In this document: positions 26,992 to 37,358 of the stretch, one piece after another
Position numbering within the stretch: position 1 is the stretch's first letter
Layout: every line of letters starts with the position of its first letter
Source of the DNA: Bacillota bacterium
GTDB taxonomy: Bacteria; Bacillota; Dethiobacteria; DTU022
Direction of reading: 5' to 3'
Length of the DNA: 55,313 nucleotides
Assembly (NCBI GenBank): GCA_029782095.1
Contig: JAKOVL010000126.1
Span: 1 to 55,313 of the forward strand
The notes under the pieces: generated by a model
What the model saw: only the letters and a program-made list of their open reading frames with translations
What the model was told of the DNA's origin: nothing
Database searches by the model: none
Program-made: the position numbers and the translations under genes

Positions 26992-29220
26992 TTACATCAG
27001 CGGCTCCATGGTCAGAGCCGGGTGCCCCTTCTCTTCCAGGAAGGGCAATATTTCTTCCGCGGTGGTCCCGATGGTTTCATCGGCAATCTTGTCGACGAAA
27101 TCGGCACCTAAGCCTTCTTCTTCGGCCCGCTTGCGCAGTTCATCGCCCAGGGAATCTTTCAGTTCCTTGGGCATCCACACCAGGCGAGCCAGGCCGCCGT
27201 CAGCGCGGATGAATTTACGGCTTAAGACAAAGCTGCGACCATGTCCCATGAATCCGGGAGTCTGCACCCCGCCGCCGACGGTGCCGGCCAGGGTAGAGAA
27301 GGTCATGCCGCAGGGAGTGTCACCGCTATACTCGCGGGTGGTGATCATGACCCCGTTGGCCTCGGGCATGATGGCCATGATGCATTCGAAGCAGCCGCAG
27401 GAGGTCATGGGACGATCCATGAAGCTGTACATGGAGCACTCCTCGATGGTGCGGTTGGAATGCTGGTAAACATATTCATTGGTCGATTGCCAGATTCCTT
27501 TGACTTCGTCAATCAATCCTTCCTTCTTGATGGGCCGGTTGGGGCCGTTGGGATCGATCTCGTAGGCGGCTTTGGCGTCCAGCCAGCTCACCGCGCCGCA
27601 CAGCCCCAGCCGTTCCGGGGTAACGATGCAGACGTGGTTGGGAGCAAAGGACTGGCAGAGGATGCAGGAGTAAAACTCTTCCACAGCCTCGTCGGTCAGA
27701 CCTTTGAGCCGCTCGTCCCGGGCGTTGTAGAATTCCCTGGCGCGAGCCAGCTCTTCCTCCACCTTCTGGGCGTCGGTGATTAAGGTTACCTGGACCCGGT
27801 CCACGATGGAGGGGAATTCATCTTTAAACTTGGCCACCAGGAGCTCACCGAAGTGATGAATCTTAAACCCTTTGGCTGCGGCATCTTTGCTGATGCGCAT
27901 CCAGATGGTATCCCGCTGGGCCATGTGCCAGATTCCTTCGCCATAGTTGATGAGATAGTGAATGCGGCGCTCCAGCACTCCTTCAAAGTCTTTCTGCATC
28001 TTGCGCCCAAAGATCTTGACCACTATGCCCAGGGGCAGGGAGCCGCCTTCCGGGGCCTCGTCGATCTCGGGGCCGATCACTTCAATCTTGCCGTCTTCGA
28101 TCTCATCTTCACCGACCATCTCCACCAGCTCAAAGGCGGTGGTGCGGCCGCCGCCGAATTCGACGCGCATGTCGCCTTTGCGGATAACTTCGCCTTCGAA
28201 AGCAGGGCCGACGGTAATGGGTACAGGGATATCAACGATCTTTAGCTTAATCCCGCGGATCTCCATGGCCACCTTGATCATATCATCATAGTTGGGGTGG
28301 GAAATATACCAGTTGGGGATCTGCTCGTCTTCAGCCAGCACCTGGTCGGTGAGAACAGGGAAGCCTAAGAAGATCGCTGCAAAGTGAGCCGCCACCTGCA
28401 CTTCGTCGATCTCGCCCAGTTGCAGCACAAAGGCGCGCACACGGCGCCGCTGGTAGTCGCGGGTATTTTCGCGTTCTCCCGGCGGAATGCCGCCGAAAGC
28501 CATGCCGGCGCGCAGAGCGTAGTTCACGGCGTGTATGATCTGGGTGAAGTTGCCGGTGGGGAAGGCGATAAAGTCGACTCCCAGCTTGCAGCCGTATTCA
28601 ATGGCCTGCTCCACCACCTGGTTGCACAAAAAGATCATGAACCCTTTGGACTGCAGGTCCTGGATCAGCTTGCCCAGGGCTTCGGTGGATTTGGCCTTGC
28701 CCATAATAACGGCCTGGCCGGGGATGGTCCAGTCCACCAGCAAAATCCCGTATTTGCGGACAACCGGGTCGCCCAAAAAGCCGGTCCACGGCTCCACGTG
28801 GGGCTTCGCCCCGTTAAGGTAGCGCAGTGCTTCAATGATTTCCGCCGCATACGCCGTCGCTTCACCGCAGAGGCGAGCGTTGTAAAAATTGAGCTCCTCG
28901 CGGATCTGGTTGCGCTTGCGGTTTAAGATGGGGGGCAGATCCCCCAGCTTGGTCACGGCCTCGCCGCTTAGCGCCCGGATTACCGGCAGGTAGTAGCCGG
29001 TGTCAGGATACCCCACCGGCTGGTCGGGGCCGTAACGGCGGATGGCCTGGTTGAGCAATATCTCGGCGTAGCTGGTGGCGATTACTGCACCGTTATACGC
29101 CTTTTCAAATAGCTTTAAAGGTGGCTTGGACTCGTCGATTGCGCCGTCGTAAATTTCTTCGAACGACTCTTTCCATTCTCTCGCCAGGACACCATCAAAG
29201 CTGCTGGATTCACTCATCAT
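26992..29220 (-). CDS. acsB: Acetyl-CoA synthase (CODH/ACS alpha subunit)
   Basis: 742 aa, full length. The A-cluster ligands are all present: CILC, HVC and LCG in the stretch around residues 515-545 hold the [4Fe-4S] cluster, and the CGC of TSCGCFEC binds the distal and proximal nickel. N-terminal CODH-contacting domain and central domain with FGGGRTTAFELVEM are intact. It condenses CO, a methyl group and CoA into acetyl-CoA. The gene follows acsA by 26 nt, consistent with formation of the CODH/ACS complex. Confidence 0.97.
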   Translation of the reverse strand: MMSESSSFDGVLAREWKESFEEIYDGAIDESKPPLKLFEKAYNGAVIATSYAEILLNQAIRRYGPDQPVGYPDTGYYLPVIRALSGEAVTKLGDLPPILNRKRNQIREELNFYNARLCGEATAYAAEIIEALRYLNGAKPHVEPWTGFLGDPVVRKYGILLVDWTIPGQAVIMGKAKSTEALGKLIQDLQSKGFMIFLCNQVVEQAIEYGCKLGVDFIAFPTGNFTQIIHAVNYALRAGMAFGGIPPGERENTRDYQRRRVRAFVLQLGEIDEVQVAAHFAAIFLGFPVLTDQVLAEDEQIPNWYISHPNYDDMIKVAMEIRGIKLKIVDIPVPITVGPAFEGEVIRKGDMRVEFGGGRTTAFELVEMVGEDEIEDGKIEVIGPEIDEAPEGGSLPLGIVVKIFGRKMQKDFEGVLERRIHYLINYGEGIWHMAQRDTIWMRISKDAAAKGFKIHHFGELLVAKFKDEFPSIVDRVQVTLITDAQKVEEELARAREFYNARDERLKGLTDEAVEEFYSCILCQSFAPNHVCIVTPERLGLCGAVSWLDAKAAYEIDPNGPNRPIKKEGLIDEVKGIWQSTNEYVYQHSNRTIEECSMYSFMDRPMTSCGCFECIMAIMPEANGVMITTREYSGDTPCGMTFSTLAGTVGGGVQTPGFMGHGRSFVLSRKFIRADGGLARLVWMPKELKDSLGDELRKRAEEEGLGADFVDKIADETIGTTAEEILPFLEEKGHPALTMEPLM

Positions 29221-29246
29221 GCATGCCTCCTCATCTCTAAAATAGC

Positions 29247-31211
29247 CTACCAGGTAGCAGACAGGGCTGTTTCATATTTTTCCGCGGCCTGTTTGTGCAC
29301 ACGCAGTTTCCAGGTTCGCTCATCCAGGGCGTTGAGTATTTTCTCGACCGACTTTTCGGGATCTTCCTCCCACATGAAGTAGCCGCCGTAGACGTCTTCG
29401 GCGATCTGGAGAGCAATACCGTTCACCAGTGCGCTGCCGGTAACCTCGGGAACCACGCCGACATGGGTCGGCATACCCAGAGTTACACACCAGCAGCCGA
29501 TGGAAATGGCCTTTTCACTCATTGCCTCAGGAGCGGAAGCGGCATAGGGTACTTTCGGTGTATCCACGCCCCACTGGTTGGCCATTAGAGTCATCAGGTT
29601 GTAAGCGCGGCTGTTGTCCACGCAGGAGCCCATGTGGAAAACCAGCGGCAGCTTCTCTTTAAGCTTATCTTTATTGGCTTCGTTGAGCATGTTAATGAAG
29701 CTCTTCAACCCCTCACCGGCATACTTCTCCACCGCTTCTTCGTTCATCAGGCCCATTTTGGCCGCGGTTCCGGCGACACATCCTGTGGAAACCAGGAAAA
29801 CATTATTTTGGGCCAATCCCTTGATGACGGTGGAATGGCTTTCATCGTGGATGACACGCAGGTTGTTGCACCCGGCCAAAAGCACAACCCCGCGCAGCTG
29901 CCCGGATTCAATGGCATCCGTCAGCACTTTGATGGGATTGTCGGGGTTTACCGCGGCAAATAGGTCCAGCAGCGCTTCAGTGCTGAAACCGGCGGTTACT
30001 TTATTCTTCACTTCAGGGATATCCACCGGCTTGCCCTTGCGCTCTTTGAAAGCTTCGATGGCCAGGCTGATCACTTCCCTGGCCTTCTCTACGGCCCGGT
30101 CTTCTGTAAATTCAATATGATAAGATCCGGGAATCTTGGAGTGGGACATGGTGGTAATAATCCGGGTATGATGGCACTCGGCAACAGCTCTGATCCCGGG
30201 CATGATACACTGCACGTCAACAACCATGGCGTCAAGGGCGCCGGTCATGATCGGCAGCTCCTGGGAAAGGAAGTTGGTCAACACCGGCACACCCTGGCGC
30301 ATTAACACCTCGTTGCCGGTGCAGCAGATACCCATGCACTTGATCCCTTTTGCCCCGGCGGCCTCCGCCTCAGCTTTCATGTCCCGGGCAACCCGGACAA
30401 TCATTTCACTTAAGAGGGGGTTATGGCCATGGACGGCGATGTTCACCATATCGGGGTCCATTACTCCAAAGTTAGCTTCAGTGGTAACCGGCTGCGGCGT
30501 TCCAAAAAGGATATCGGATAGATCGGTTGCAATATGCATACCAATATAATCGGCCAGCGCTGTTTTCAGCCCCTGGAAAATCAGGTTGACCGGATCGGCG
30601 TCCACACCCATATGGGTCTGGCCCATTACCTCAGAAATAGTGGTATGAACGCTGCGCGGCTGGATATTGCAATCATCAAATTTCTTCATCCGGTCTTCAA
30701 CCACGGTGGTTTCCAGCCACTTGCAGGGTTTGCTATCCATTTTACTGAAGTCCGCCTCAGCTAGTTTAAGCACCTCTCCAAGCAGCTCAAGGTCATCTTT
30801 ACCGTCAACAGAGAGGCCGAGGCGCTCCGCAACCCGGCGCAGCTTGTCGGGATCTTCAATGCCGTAGTCGGGGGCTTTGCCCTCGAGCATTTCGGAAATG
30901 GTGTAAATCATGTGCCGGCTGTGGTCAGCATGGGCGCCGGCGCCGCCGGCAATGGCGCGGACCAGGTTGCGGGCCACAATGGTATAGCCGTGGGCGCCGC
31001 AAATACCTTTGGATGATTTCCTGGTGATCCGGCAGGGACCCTGCAAACAGATACGGCAGCACACTCCGGTGCGGCCAAAGTTGCACTGGGGCTGCATCTT
31101 GACATAACGGTCATAAGCGGTTTCGATCTGCCCGTCATTTCGGTCCAGAACAGTCAAAGCCGCCGGATCTATCGTTCTCTTGTTGTCGACTTTTTTCTTC
31201 TCATCGGACAT
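29247..31211 (-). CDS. acsA: Carbon monoxide dehydrogenase (CODH/ACS beta subunit)
   Basis: 654 aa Ni-Fe-S CODH that interconverts CO2 and CO. The N-terminal D- and B-cluster cysteines appear as CNFGRTGVCCRICLQGPCRI (residues about 40-60) plus a Cys in GICGAHG. C-cluster ligands are around GICCTGNEVL, VLLAGCNNLRV, STGCVAGTAAK, HMGSCVDNSRA and SIGCWCVTLG. The ATG at 31211 is chosen; AAGGAGG is about 14 nt upstream. Context with acsB and cooC marks it as the ACS-associated CODH, not a stand-alone cooS. Confidence 0.95.
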   Translation of the reverse strand: MSDEKKKVDNKRTIDPAALTVLDRNDGQIETAYDRYVKMQPQCNFGRTGVCCRICLQGPCRITRKSSKGICGAHGYTIVARNLVRAIAGGAGAHADHSRHMIYTISEMLEGKAPDYGIEDPDKLRRVAERLGLSVDGKDDLELLGEVLKLAEADFSKMDSKPCKWLETTVVEDRMKKFDDCNIQPRSVHTTISEVMGQTHMGVDADPVNLIFQGLKTALADYIGMHIATDLSDILFGTPQPVTTEANFGVMDPDMVNIAVHGHNPLLSEMIVRVARDMKAEAEAAGAKGIKCMGICCTGNEVLMRQGVPVLTNFLSQELPIMTGALDAMVVDVQCIMPGIRAVAECHHTRIITTMSHSKIPGSYHIEFTEDRAVEKAREVISLAIEAFKERKGKPVDIPEVKNKVTAGFSTEALLDLFAAVNPDNPIKVLTDAIESGQLRGVVLLAGCNNLRVIHDESHSTVIKGLAQNNVFLVSTGCVAGTAAKMGLMNEEAVEKYAGEGLKSFINMLNEANKDKLKEKLPLVFHMGSCVDNSRAYNLMTLMANQWGVDTPKVPYAASAPEAMSEKAISIGCWCVTLGMPTHVGVVPEVTGSALVNGIALQIAEDVYGGYFMWEEDPEKSVEKILNALDERTWKLRVHKQAAEKYETALSATW

Positions 31212-31275
31212 GGATTCTTTGCTAACCTCCTTAAAAATTTTACAATAGACCCCGGACTGCATTGCTCATGTCCAG

Positions 31276-32046
31276 TTAAAGAGAGTTACCACCTCCGCTT
31301 ATTTTCTCAAAAACCTCTTTCATGCCGGGTAGTTGATCTTCCTCCCTAAAACCTGGAACATCTGCTTTTCGGGCTCTTTCAAGAACTTTTTCTGAAAACG
31401 GAATCATGCCGACGATCCGTTCCTCTGGCAAAGAGGAGACAAGGTAGTCACGATCGGCGGCGGTGCGAATTTTATTGCCGACAAAAAAAACACGGGGCAC
31501 CTGCAAATCACCGGCCAGGCGATCCACAGACAAGGCCGTGCTCAACCCGGCCCGCGTCGGCTCCACAACTACCAGCATGATCTCAATTCCCCGGGCGGTC
31601 CCCCGGGTCAGGTGCTCTATACCGGCGCTCATATCCAGGACAACCGCTTCGGGACGCTCCAGAAGAATGTTGGTTAAAACAGCATTTAAAAAGGCGTTTT
31701 CCTTGCAATAGCATGAGGAGCCGCCTTGTTTAATCGCACCCATTTTTAAAAAATGGATCGGACCTTCCCGCAAGGTATACTCCGCCAGAACATCGGAAAC
31801 ATCCGGGTTCAAGTCCACCAGGGTTCCTCCCCCGGCGTTTTTAGCGGCTATGACCTCCTGCAGTTCGCTTAAAGGCTGCAGCCGGGCCAGCTTTTCCGGG
31901 CTAAGACCCAAAACCAGCCCCAGGTTGGCATCCGGATCGGCATCCACGGCAAATACAGGTTTACCCCCGGCAGCCAGGCAGTAAACCAGGTTGGCGGAAA
32001 TCGTCGATTTTCCGGCTCCGCCTTTACCCGATACCGCAATTTTCAA
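31276..32046 (-). CDS. cooC: CooC-type nickel-insertion ATPase for CODH
   Basis: 256 aa MinD/CooC-family ATPase. The deviant Walker A GKGGAGKS is at residues 7-14. The CxC nickel-binding motif is in SSCYCKENAF, and Walker B-like VVLDMSAGIEHL follows. The family loads nickel into the CODH C-cluster (also called AcsF). TTG start with AGGGGG upstream. It is the first gene of the acs operon, just ahead of acsA. Confidence 0.92.
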   Translation of the reverse strand: MKIAVSGKGGAGKSTISANLVYCLAAGGKPVFAVDADPDANLGLVLGLSPEKLARLQPLSELQEVIAAKNAGGGTLVDLNPDVSDVLAEYTLREGPIHFLKMGAIKQGGSSCYCKENAFLNAVLTNILLERPEAVVLDMSAGIEHLTRGTARGIEIMLVVVEPTRAGLSTALSVDRLAGDLQVPRVFFVGNKIRTAADRDYLVSSLPEERIVGMIPFSEKVLERARKADVPGFREEDQLPGMKEVFEKISGGGNSL

Positions 32047-32639
32047 TTAGATCCCCCTCTAAAAAGCAAAAATAATCATCCACATTTCTCGATTTGAGCA
32101 TGTTTTCTCAAGATGACGTTTTGATTTATTCGACGAAGAAACGAAAAATTCCTTTACCGCCATTAAAGTTGGTAAGTTCATGAAATTCTGACTACAACCA
32201 AGGGGGGGCGCGACCCGACCGGCTTTCGGGGCAACCTTCATATAGTTATTCTTCTATGACAGCGGCCAACCTGGCCAGGTTATGCCTCTAAGCTCGTCGG
32301 GAGGCACAGCCGGTTCATCAAATACAGTTTAAAGGCTACTTTTTGTTCTTCTTTCCTACCTCAATTCTAGCATATTACTGACTGTTTGTGTGTAGCAAAA
32401 TAAGGAACCTGAGCCACCCTTTGGGGACGAATTAATAAGCGCCTGAGCATGGGAGAAAAGGAAGGCTAGCTTAGGGTAGTCCAGGGGAAGCCAGTAATCA
32501 GAAGATCGAATCAAATAAATGGCTCAAAGTCAGGGACAATAATGTTCCCTCCCCCCTCGTGGGGGAGGGCAGGGTGGGGGGGGCATAGCTATCCCCGGCC
32601 TACGCCAGGTCAACAGACTTCCTCTCCCCCTCTCCCGAT
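32047..32639. other. Leader and spacer upstream of cooC
   Basis: About 600 nt without a convincing gene. It holds a 14-bp palindrome AACCTGGCCAGGTT (32268-32281), an extended -10-like TGCTAGAAT on the minus strand near 32367-32375 that could serve the acs operon, a GC-rich segment around 32205-32235, and a dispersed repeat at 32544-32585. The short 60-codon reading frame at 32059-32241 shows no protein-like features. No cobalamin or folate riboswitch core was recognised. Confidence 0.5.
32544..32585 (+). repeat. G/C-rich dispersed repeat, copy 2
   Basis: TTCCCTCCCC, CCTCGTGGGGGAGGG, CAGGGTGGGG: same element as 20432-20472 in opposite orientation. A partial third copy (TTCCTCTCCCC...CCCGATGGGG) runs at 32618-32642. 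The two full copies flank the thiolase-acs block as inverted repeats about 12 kb apart. Confidence 0.55.
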
Positions 32640-32680
32640 GGGGCTGTCGCAAAAGGGGCTGCCCCTTTTGGGACAGCCCC
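32640..32680 (-). terminator. Long hairpin terminator after clpC
   Basis: GGGGCTGTCCCAAAAGGGG with its near-perfect complement, about 19 bp with one mismatch and a 2-nt loop, 26 nt past the clpC stop. There is no long T-tract after it on the minus strand, but the internal TTTT and the stem strength favour termination. Confidence 0.65.
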
Positions 32681-32705
32681 TCTCAGTTCCTGCAGCAGCT
32701 CCGCC

Positions 32706-35150
32706 TTAATCAGCGGCCTGTTTTGCCTTAAAGATAAACCGGTTGTTTTCCACGTCCACAAGGACAGTATCGCCGGGCTTAACCTTGCCCTGCAGCATCT
32801 CTTCGGAGATGCCGTCTTCCAACCGCTTCTGGATAACGCGGCGCAGCGGGCGCGCTCCAAAAGCGGGATCATATCCTTCTTCAACCAGTCGCTCCTTGGC
32901 CGGGTCGGTTACTTCCACGCGCAGATTGTGATCTTCAATACGCCTGTTCAACTCTGCCAGCATGATGTCGACAATTTTACGAATATGCTCGCGGGACAGC
33001 GAGTGGAAAACAATGAGATCGTCAACCCGGTTTAAAAATTCGGGGCGGAAAGTGCGCTTCAGCTCATCCAGAATGCGCTCTTTCATCTTTTCATATCCAG
33101 CCTCTTCATCGGCGGCGCCGAAACCGAGGGTTGTTTTGCGCAGATGAGTCGCTCCCACGTTGGAAGTCATAATCACCACAGTATTGCGAAAATCAACCGT
33201 GCGTCCTTTTCCGTCGGTAAGCCTGCCGTCTTCCAGGATCTGCAGCAGCACATTAAACACATCGGGATGGGCTTTCTCCATCTCGTCAAAGAGAATGACC
33301 GAATAGGGCTTGCGGCGCACTTTTTCGGTCAGCTGCCCCCCTTCTTCGTAGCCCACATACCCTGGGGGTGCCCCAATTAACCTGGCCGCGGTATGCTTCT
33401 CCATATACTCAGACATATCCAGGCGGATCATGGCCCGCTCGTCTCCAAAGATGGCTTCGGCCAGGGCGCGGGCCAGCTCTGTTTTACCAACCCCGGTAGG
33501 GCCGAGAAAGATGAAAGAACCGACGGGGCGCTTGGGATCTTTTAAACCGGCCCGGGCCCGCCTGATGGCCCTGGCAACCGAGTGCACCGCCTCTTCCTGT
33601 CCGATGACCCGCTGGTGCAGAATCTCTTCCAGCTTCATCAACCGCTCCGATTCTTCTTCGGCCAGCTTTTTCACCGGTATACCGGTCCAGCTGGAAACGA
33701 TATAGGCCACATCATCATCGGTAACCATGGCCAGATCGGAAGTGCCGATTTTTTGCTCCCATTCCTTCTTTAGCTCTTCCAGCTCTTCCCTGAACTTGTG
33801 CTCCTGATCGCGCAGTTTGGCCGCCAGTTCGAATTCCTGGTTGCGCACGGCAGCTTCTTTTTCACTGCGCAGGCTCTCCAGCTTCTCTTCCATCTCTTTC
33901 AAATCCGGCGGCGCGGTATAGTTGCGTATCCGCACCCTGGAAGCGGCTTCATCAATCAGATCAATGGCTTTGTCAGGCAGAAAACGATCGCTGATATAAC
34001 GGTCGGAAAGGTTAACCGCCGCTTCCAGCGCTTCATCGGTTATTTTTACTTTGTGGTGGGCTTCATAGCGGTCGCGCAGGCCTTTGAGTATGGCCAGGCT
34101 TTCTTCCCGGGAGGGTTCACCCACAACAATCGGTTGAAAACGCCTTTCCAAAGCCGGATCTTTTTCGATATGCTTGCGATATTCGTCCAGGGTGGTGGCA
34201 CCGATACACTGCAACTCGCCCCGGGCCAGGGCCGGCTTCAAAATATTAGAGGCGTCAATGGCTCCCTCCGCGGCTCCTGCCCCGATAATGGTATGGAGCT
34301 CATCGATAAAAACCATCACATTGCCGGCCTGGCGCAGTTCCTGCATCAATTTGCGCAGCCGCTCTTCGAATTCGCCGCGGTATTTGGTGCCGGCCACTAC
34401 TGCGGCCAGTTCAATGGTAACCACCCGTTTGTATCTTAAAATTTCCGGCACGCGTCCTTCCACAATGCGCTGGGCCAGTCCCTCGGCGATGGCTGTTTTG
34501 CCAACCCCGGGCTCGCCGATGAGACAGGGGTTGTTCTTGGTCCGGCGGCTCAGCACCTGGATAACCCGCTCGATTTCTTTCTCGCGCCCGATGACCGGGT
34601 CAAGCTTTCCTTCTCGGGCCAGCTTGGTTAAATCCCTACCGAAAGTGTCCACCGTGGGGGTTTGCGGGCTATTCTTCTCTTCATCCCTCGATCTGGCCGG
34701 TCCTTCTGCACCGCCCAGCAGCTGAATAACCTCTCTGCGGGCGCGCTTCAAATCCAGGCCCATATTGGAAAGAACCTGGGCCGCAACCCCTTCACCTTCC
34801 CTGAGGAGCCCCAGCATAATGTGCTCGGTGCCCACATAATTGTGCCCCAGGTTTTGACTTTCTTCAATGGACAGTTCAACGACCCGTTTGGCCCGGGGAG
34901 TGTAACTGATCCCATGGGGGGAGGCCACTTTTTCACCCCTTGGGGTAATCTGCTCCACTTCATGGCGGACCCGGTTCAAGTCAACCCCCATATTTTGCAA
35001 GGCCCGGGCGGCAATACCGGATCCTTCCCGGACCAATCCCAAAAGCAAGTGTTCTGTGCCGATGAAGTTATGGTTTAACCTTTTGGCCTCCTCTTGGGCC
35101 AAAACCAGTACCTGCTGTGCTCTTTCCGTAAAACGGCCGAACATAAACAT
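32706..35150 (-). CDS. clpC: AAA+ ATPase ClpC (Clp protease unfoldase)
   Basis: 814 aa, full length. Two N-terminal Clp repeats (residues about 5-145), AAA1 with Walker [10 protein letters not shown] and Walker [11 protein letters not shown], a UVR-type coiled middle domain (about 420-455), and AAA2 with GPTGVGKTE and [12 protein letters not shown]. ClpC feeds proteins to ClpP and, with McsB, degrades arginine-phosphorylated substrates. Fourth gene of ctsR-mcsA-mcsB-clpC, controlled by CtsR. Confidence 0.97.
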   Translation of the reverse strand: MFMFGRFTERAQQVLVLAQEEAKRLNHNFIGTEHLLLGLVREGSGIAARALQNMGVDLNRVRHEVEQITPRGEKVASPHGISYTPRAKRVVELSIEESQNLGHNYVGTEHIMLGLLREGEGVAAQVLSNMGLDLKRARREVIQLLGGAEGPARSRDEEKNSPQTPTVDTFGRDLTKLAREGKLDPVIGREKEIERVIQVLSRRTKNNPCLIGEPGVGKTAIAEGLAQRIVEGRVPEILRYKRVVTIELAAVVAGTKYRGEFEERLRKLMQELRQAGNVMVFIDELHTIIGAGAAEGAIDASNILKPALARGELQCIGATTLDEYRKHIEKDPALERRFQPIVVGEPSREESLAILKGLRDRYEAHHKVKITDEALEAAVNLSDRYISDRFLPDKAIDLIDEAASRVRIRNYTAPPDLKEMEEKLESLRSEKEAAVRNQEFELAAKLRDQEHKFREELEELKKEWEQKIGTSDLAMVTDDDVAYIVSSWTGIPVKKLAEEESERLMKLEEILHQRVIGQEEAVHSVARAIRRARAGLKDPKRPVGSFIFLGPTGVGKTELARALAEAIFGDERAMIRLDMSEYMEKHTAARLIGAPPGYVGYEEGGQLTEKVRRKPYSVILFDEMEKAHPDVFNVLLQILEDGRLTDGKGRTVDFRNTVVIMTSNVGATHLRKTTLGFGAADEEAGYEKMKERILDELKRTFRPEFLNRVDDLIVFHSLSREHIRKIVDIMLAELNRRIEDHNLRVEVTDPAKERLVEEGYDPAFGARPLRRVIQKRLEDGISEEMLQGKVKPGDTVLVDVENNRFIFKAKQAAD

Positions 35151-35179
35151 GTTTTATCACCTCTATTTCCGCTTTATTT

Positions 35180-36247
35180 TCAACTCTCCGTTTTTTCCAG
35201 ATGACGCTTCAATCTTTTTTTAATCTGCAGAGGCCTTTCCAGATCTCTGTCCTCAGCGCCAAGTTCTTTGCCGGCCAGCATCTGCAGGGTGGCGGGGCGA
35301 ATGATGACCAGCAATTCATTTAAGAGTTTCCGGTCAATGGTATTAATAATACCCAGATCATAGCCCAGGCGAACGTCCGACAAAAGCTGCATCGCTTCCT
35401 GGGAGCTCATGATCCTGGCATAATGAAGCAAACCCAGCGCCCGCCAGGAGCGATCGGCAATCCGCATGCGGCTCTCGTTGAGCAAGGCCTGGCGCGCCTG
35501 CTGCTCCTGTTCGATAATCTGCCGGGTCACTCCATAAAGATTGCGCAGTATTTCTTCTTCAGTCAAGCCCAGGGTAATCTGGTTGGACACCTGGACCAGG
35601 TTGCCGATTATTTCTGTCCCTTCACCGTATAGGCCCCGGACGGCCAGTCCCACCTGGGAGAGGGCACCCAGCAGCCGGTTAACCTGCTTGGTCATTACTA
35701 ACGCCGGAAGATGCAGCATTACCGAAGCGCGCAGGCCGGTTCCCACGTTGGTCGGGCAGGCGGTAAGATAACCGTAGCGCTCGTCGAAGGCGTAATTGAT
35801 CCCTGTTTCCAGGAGATCATCGTAGCGGTTGGCTTCCTGCCAGGCTTCCTCCAGCTGCAGGCCCGGCAAAATGGCCTGAATGCGCAGGTGATCTTCCTCG
35901 TTGATTAATATGCTGACCGCCTCATCCCGCCGCAGCAGCACACCACCGTTATGGGATTCTTTGGCCAGAAACGGGCTGATCAGGTGCTTTTCCACAAGAA
36001 CCTGCTTGGCCTGGTGGGACAGATCCGCCATGCGATGATAAATAAAATCATTAAACGATTCTTTTTGGCTGGCCGCAGTATGGGAAACCTGCTCAAGGAC
36101 CGCGGCCGTCTGCTCATCGGAAGCCAGGTAAGGGAAAGGAATGCCTTCAATATTCCGGGCAATTCTGACCCGGGAGCTAATCACAGTATCAGCTTCCGGA
36201 CCGGTTCCTTCCATCCAGCGACTTAATACAAACTCTTCCTGTTTCAA
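35180..36247 (-). CDS. mcsB: Protein arginine kinase McsB
   Basis: 355 aa phosphagen-kinase-fold enzyme that phosphorylates arginines to tag proteins for ClpCP. Signature stretches are ISSRVRIARNIEGIPFPY near the start, NEEDHLRIQAILPG in the nucleotide/Glu loop and LTACPTNVGTGLRASVMLHLP with the conserved Cys. ATG overlaps the mcsA end by 4 nt. Regulated with ctsR, mcsA and clpC. Confidence 0.95.
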   Translation of the reverse strand: MKQEEFVLSRWMEGTGPEADTVISSRVRIARNIEGIPFPYLASDEQTAAVLEQVSHTAASQKESFNDFIYHRMADLSHQAKQVLVEKHLISPFLAKESHNGGVLLRRDEAVSILINEEDHLRIQAILPGLQLEEAWQEANRYDDLLETGINYAFDERYGYLTACPTNVGTGLRASVMLHLPALVMTKQVNRLLGALSQVGLAVRGLYGEGTEIIGNLVQVSNQITLGLTEEEILRNLYGVTRQIIEQEQQARQALLNESRMRIADRSWRALGLLHYARIMSSQEAMQLLSDVRLGYDLGIINTIDRKLLNELLVIIRPATLQMLAGKELGAEDRDLERPLQIKKRLKRHLEKTES

Positions 36248-36771
36248 GCCTCATTCCCCCCCTGCTCCAGGTCTTTTTCGATGGCGCGTATCTGGTCACG
36301 GAGCCTGGCTGCCTCTTCAAATTCTTCTTTCTGCACAGCACGATGCAGCTCTTCCTTTAGTCGCTCCAGCTCTCGCTTCACCAGCACCGCACCCTGTCCC
36401 CGGCGCGGCACCTTGCCGGTATGGCGGACGCTGCCGTGAATACGCCTGAGCAGCGGCTGCAGCTTCTCTCCGAAAGCGGCAAAACAGTCGCTGCAGCCCA
36501 GCCGTCCAATCTGGCTGAATTGGGCAAAGGTGAGAGCACACGAAGGACATTGGGTCTTGGCAATACGGACCCGATCCCTGGATCCGCGGATATTTTCATG
36601 CAGCAGTCCGCCGAAAAAGTTGTGCAGGGTAAACTGGGGCTGAAAGGAAAAATCGAGCTCCTCCTTTTCCCTGGCACAACGCTCGCACAAGCGAAGTTCT
36701 ATTTTTTTACCATTTATGATTTTAGTAATAAAAACATTGGCCTCTTCGTGACCGCATTCCTGGCAGATCAT
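36244..36771 (-). CDS. mcsA: McsA, zinc-finger/UVR activator of McsB
   Basis: 175 aa. First zinc finger CQECGHEE...LCERCAREK (residues 4-33), second CPSC...LGCSDC (about 74-96), and a C-terminal UVR motif with EELHRAVQKEEFEEAARLRD. McsA activates McsB kinase and links it to CtsR. It starts 15 nt after ctsR. Confidence 0.93.
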   Translation of the reverse strand: MICQECGHEEANVFITKIINGKKIELRLCERCAREKEELDFSFQPQFTLHNFFGGLLHENIRGSRDRVRIAKTQCPSCALTFAQFSQIGRLGCSDCFAAFGEKLQPLLRRIHGSVRHTGKVPRRGQGAVLVKRELERLKEELHRAVQKEEFEEAARLRDQIRAIEKDLEQGGNEA

Positions 36772-36786
36772 CCCTCAATCACTCCT

Positions 36787-37263
36787 TTAATAGCTGCTTT
36801 TTAAGATCTCTTCAACGGCGGCTTTTAAAATTTTTTTCTGCAAGCTCCGGACTTTTGCTTCAGATGAAACCTGGACTGTGTAGAGGTCGTCATTGAGCAG
36901 GGCCTGCAGCATCCGTCCTTCGCGCCTGGAAATTATTTTTTCTTCAAAAGATCGCTTGATAAACTGAAGCGCTTTATCCGGTTCAAATTCGTCTCCGGAT
37001 AGGTAGTCAATTAGTGCTTTCCAGGCCTGTTTTTGTCGCGGGTTGATGCGATAGATACGGATATAGCCCCTGCCGCCACGCTTGCTTTCAATAAGATAGC
37101 CTCTCTCCATGGAAAAGCGGCGTTCCAATACATAATTGATCTGAGAAGGAGCGCAAGAAAACTTTTGGGCCAGTTCGCGCCGCCTGATATCCACGTATAA
37201 ACGAGAGCTTAAAGAAAGCAGCTTTTTTATATAATCTTCAATTGCATCGGATAAGGTAACCAT
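36787..37263 (-). CDS. ctsR: Transcriptional repressor CtsR
   Basis: 158 aa, class III heat-shock repressor. N-terminal winged HTH: LSDAIEDYIKKLL, RELAQKFSCAPSQINYVLERRF, with the DNA-contacting glycine-rich wing SKRGGRGYIRI. The C-terminal half mediates dimerisation and McsB contact. First gene of the operon, and its operator lies 64 nt upstream, indicating autoregulation. Confidence 0.96.
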   Translation of the reverse strand: MVTLSDAIEDYIKKLLSLSSRLYVDIRRRELAQKFSCAPSQINYVLERRFSMERGYLIESKRGGRGYIRIYRINPRQKQAWKALIDYLSGDEFEPDKALQFIKRSFEEKIISRREGRMLQALLNDDLYTVQVSSEAKVRSLQKKILKAAVEEILKSSY

Positions 37264-37326
37264 GACCTGCTCTCCTCGATGACGGCAAAAGTTAAATAAA
37301 AAGGCAGATTCATAACCGCAGCACTG

Positions 37327-37343
37327 TTTGACCTTAACTGACC
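37327..37343 (-). promoter_or_regulatory. CtsR operator (heptad direct repeat)
   Basis: On the minus strand GGTCAGT-TAA-GGTCAAA, the 7+3+7 direct repeat recognised by CtsR, with two differences from the ideal first heptad. Confidence 0.8.
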
Positions 37344-37352
37344 TTTACTCAT

Positions 37353-37358
37353 ATTATA
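37353..37358 (-). promoter_or_regulatory. -10 box of the ctsR operon promoter
   Basis: TATAAT on the minus strand, ten bases upstream of the CtsR operator, so bound CtsR would cover the start region. The -35 box is poor (TGCTTA-like at 18 nt). Confidence 0.6.

Noticed and set aside
32059-32241. 60-codon minus-strand reading frame upstream of cooC
   Set aside because: No ribosome site, biased composition, no recognisable fold; treated as leader DNA.
32400-32540. Suspected insertion-sequence remnant
   Set aside because: No transposase fragment and no clear terminal inverted repeats were seen.
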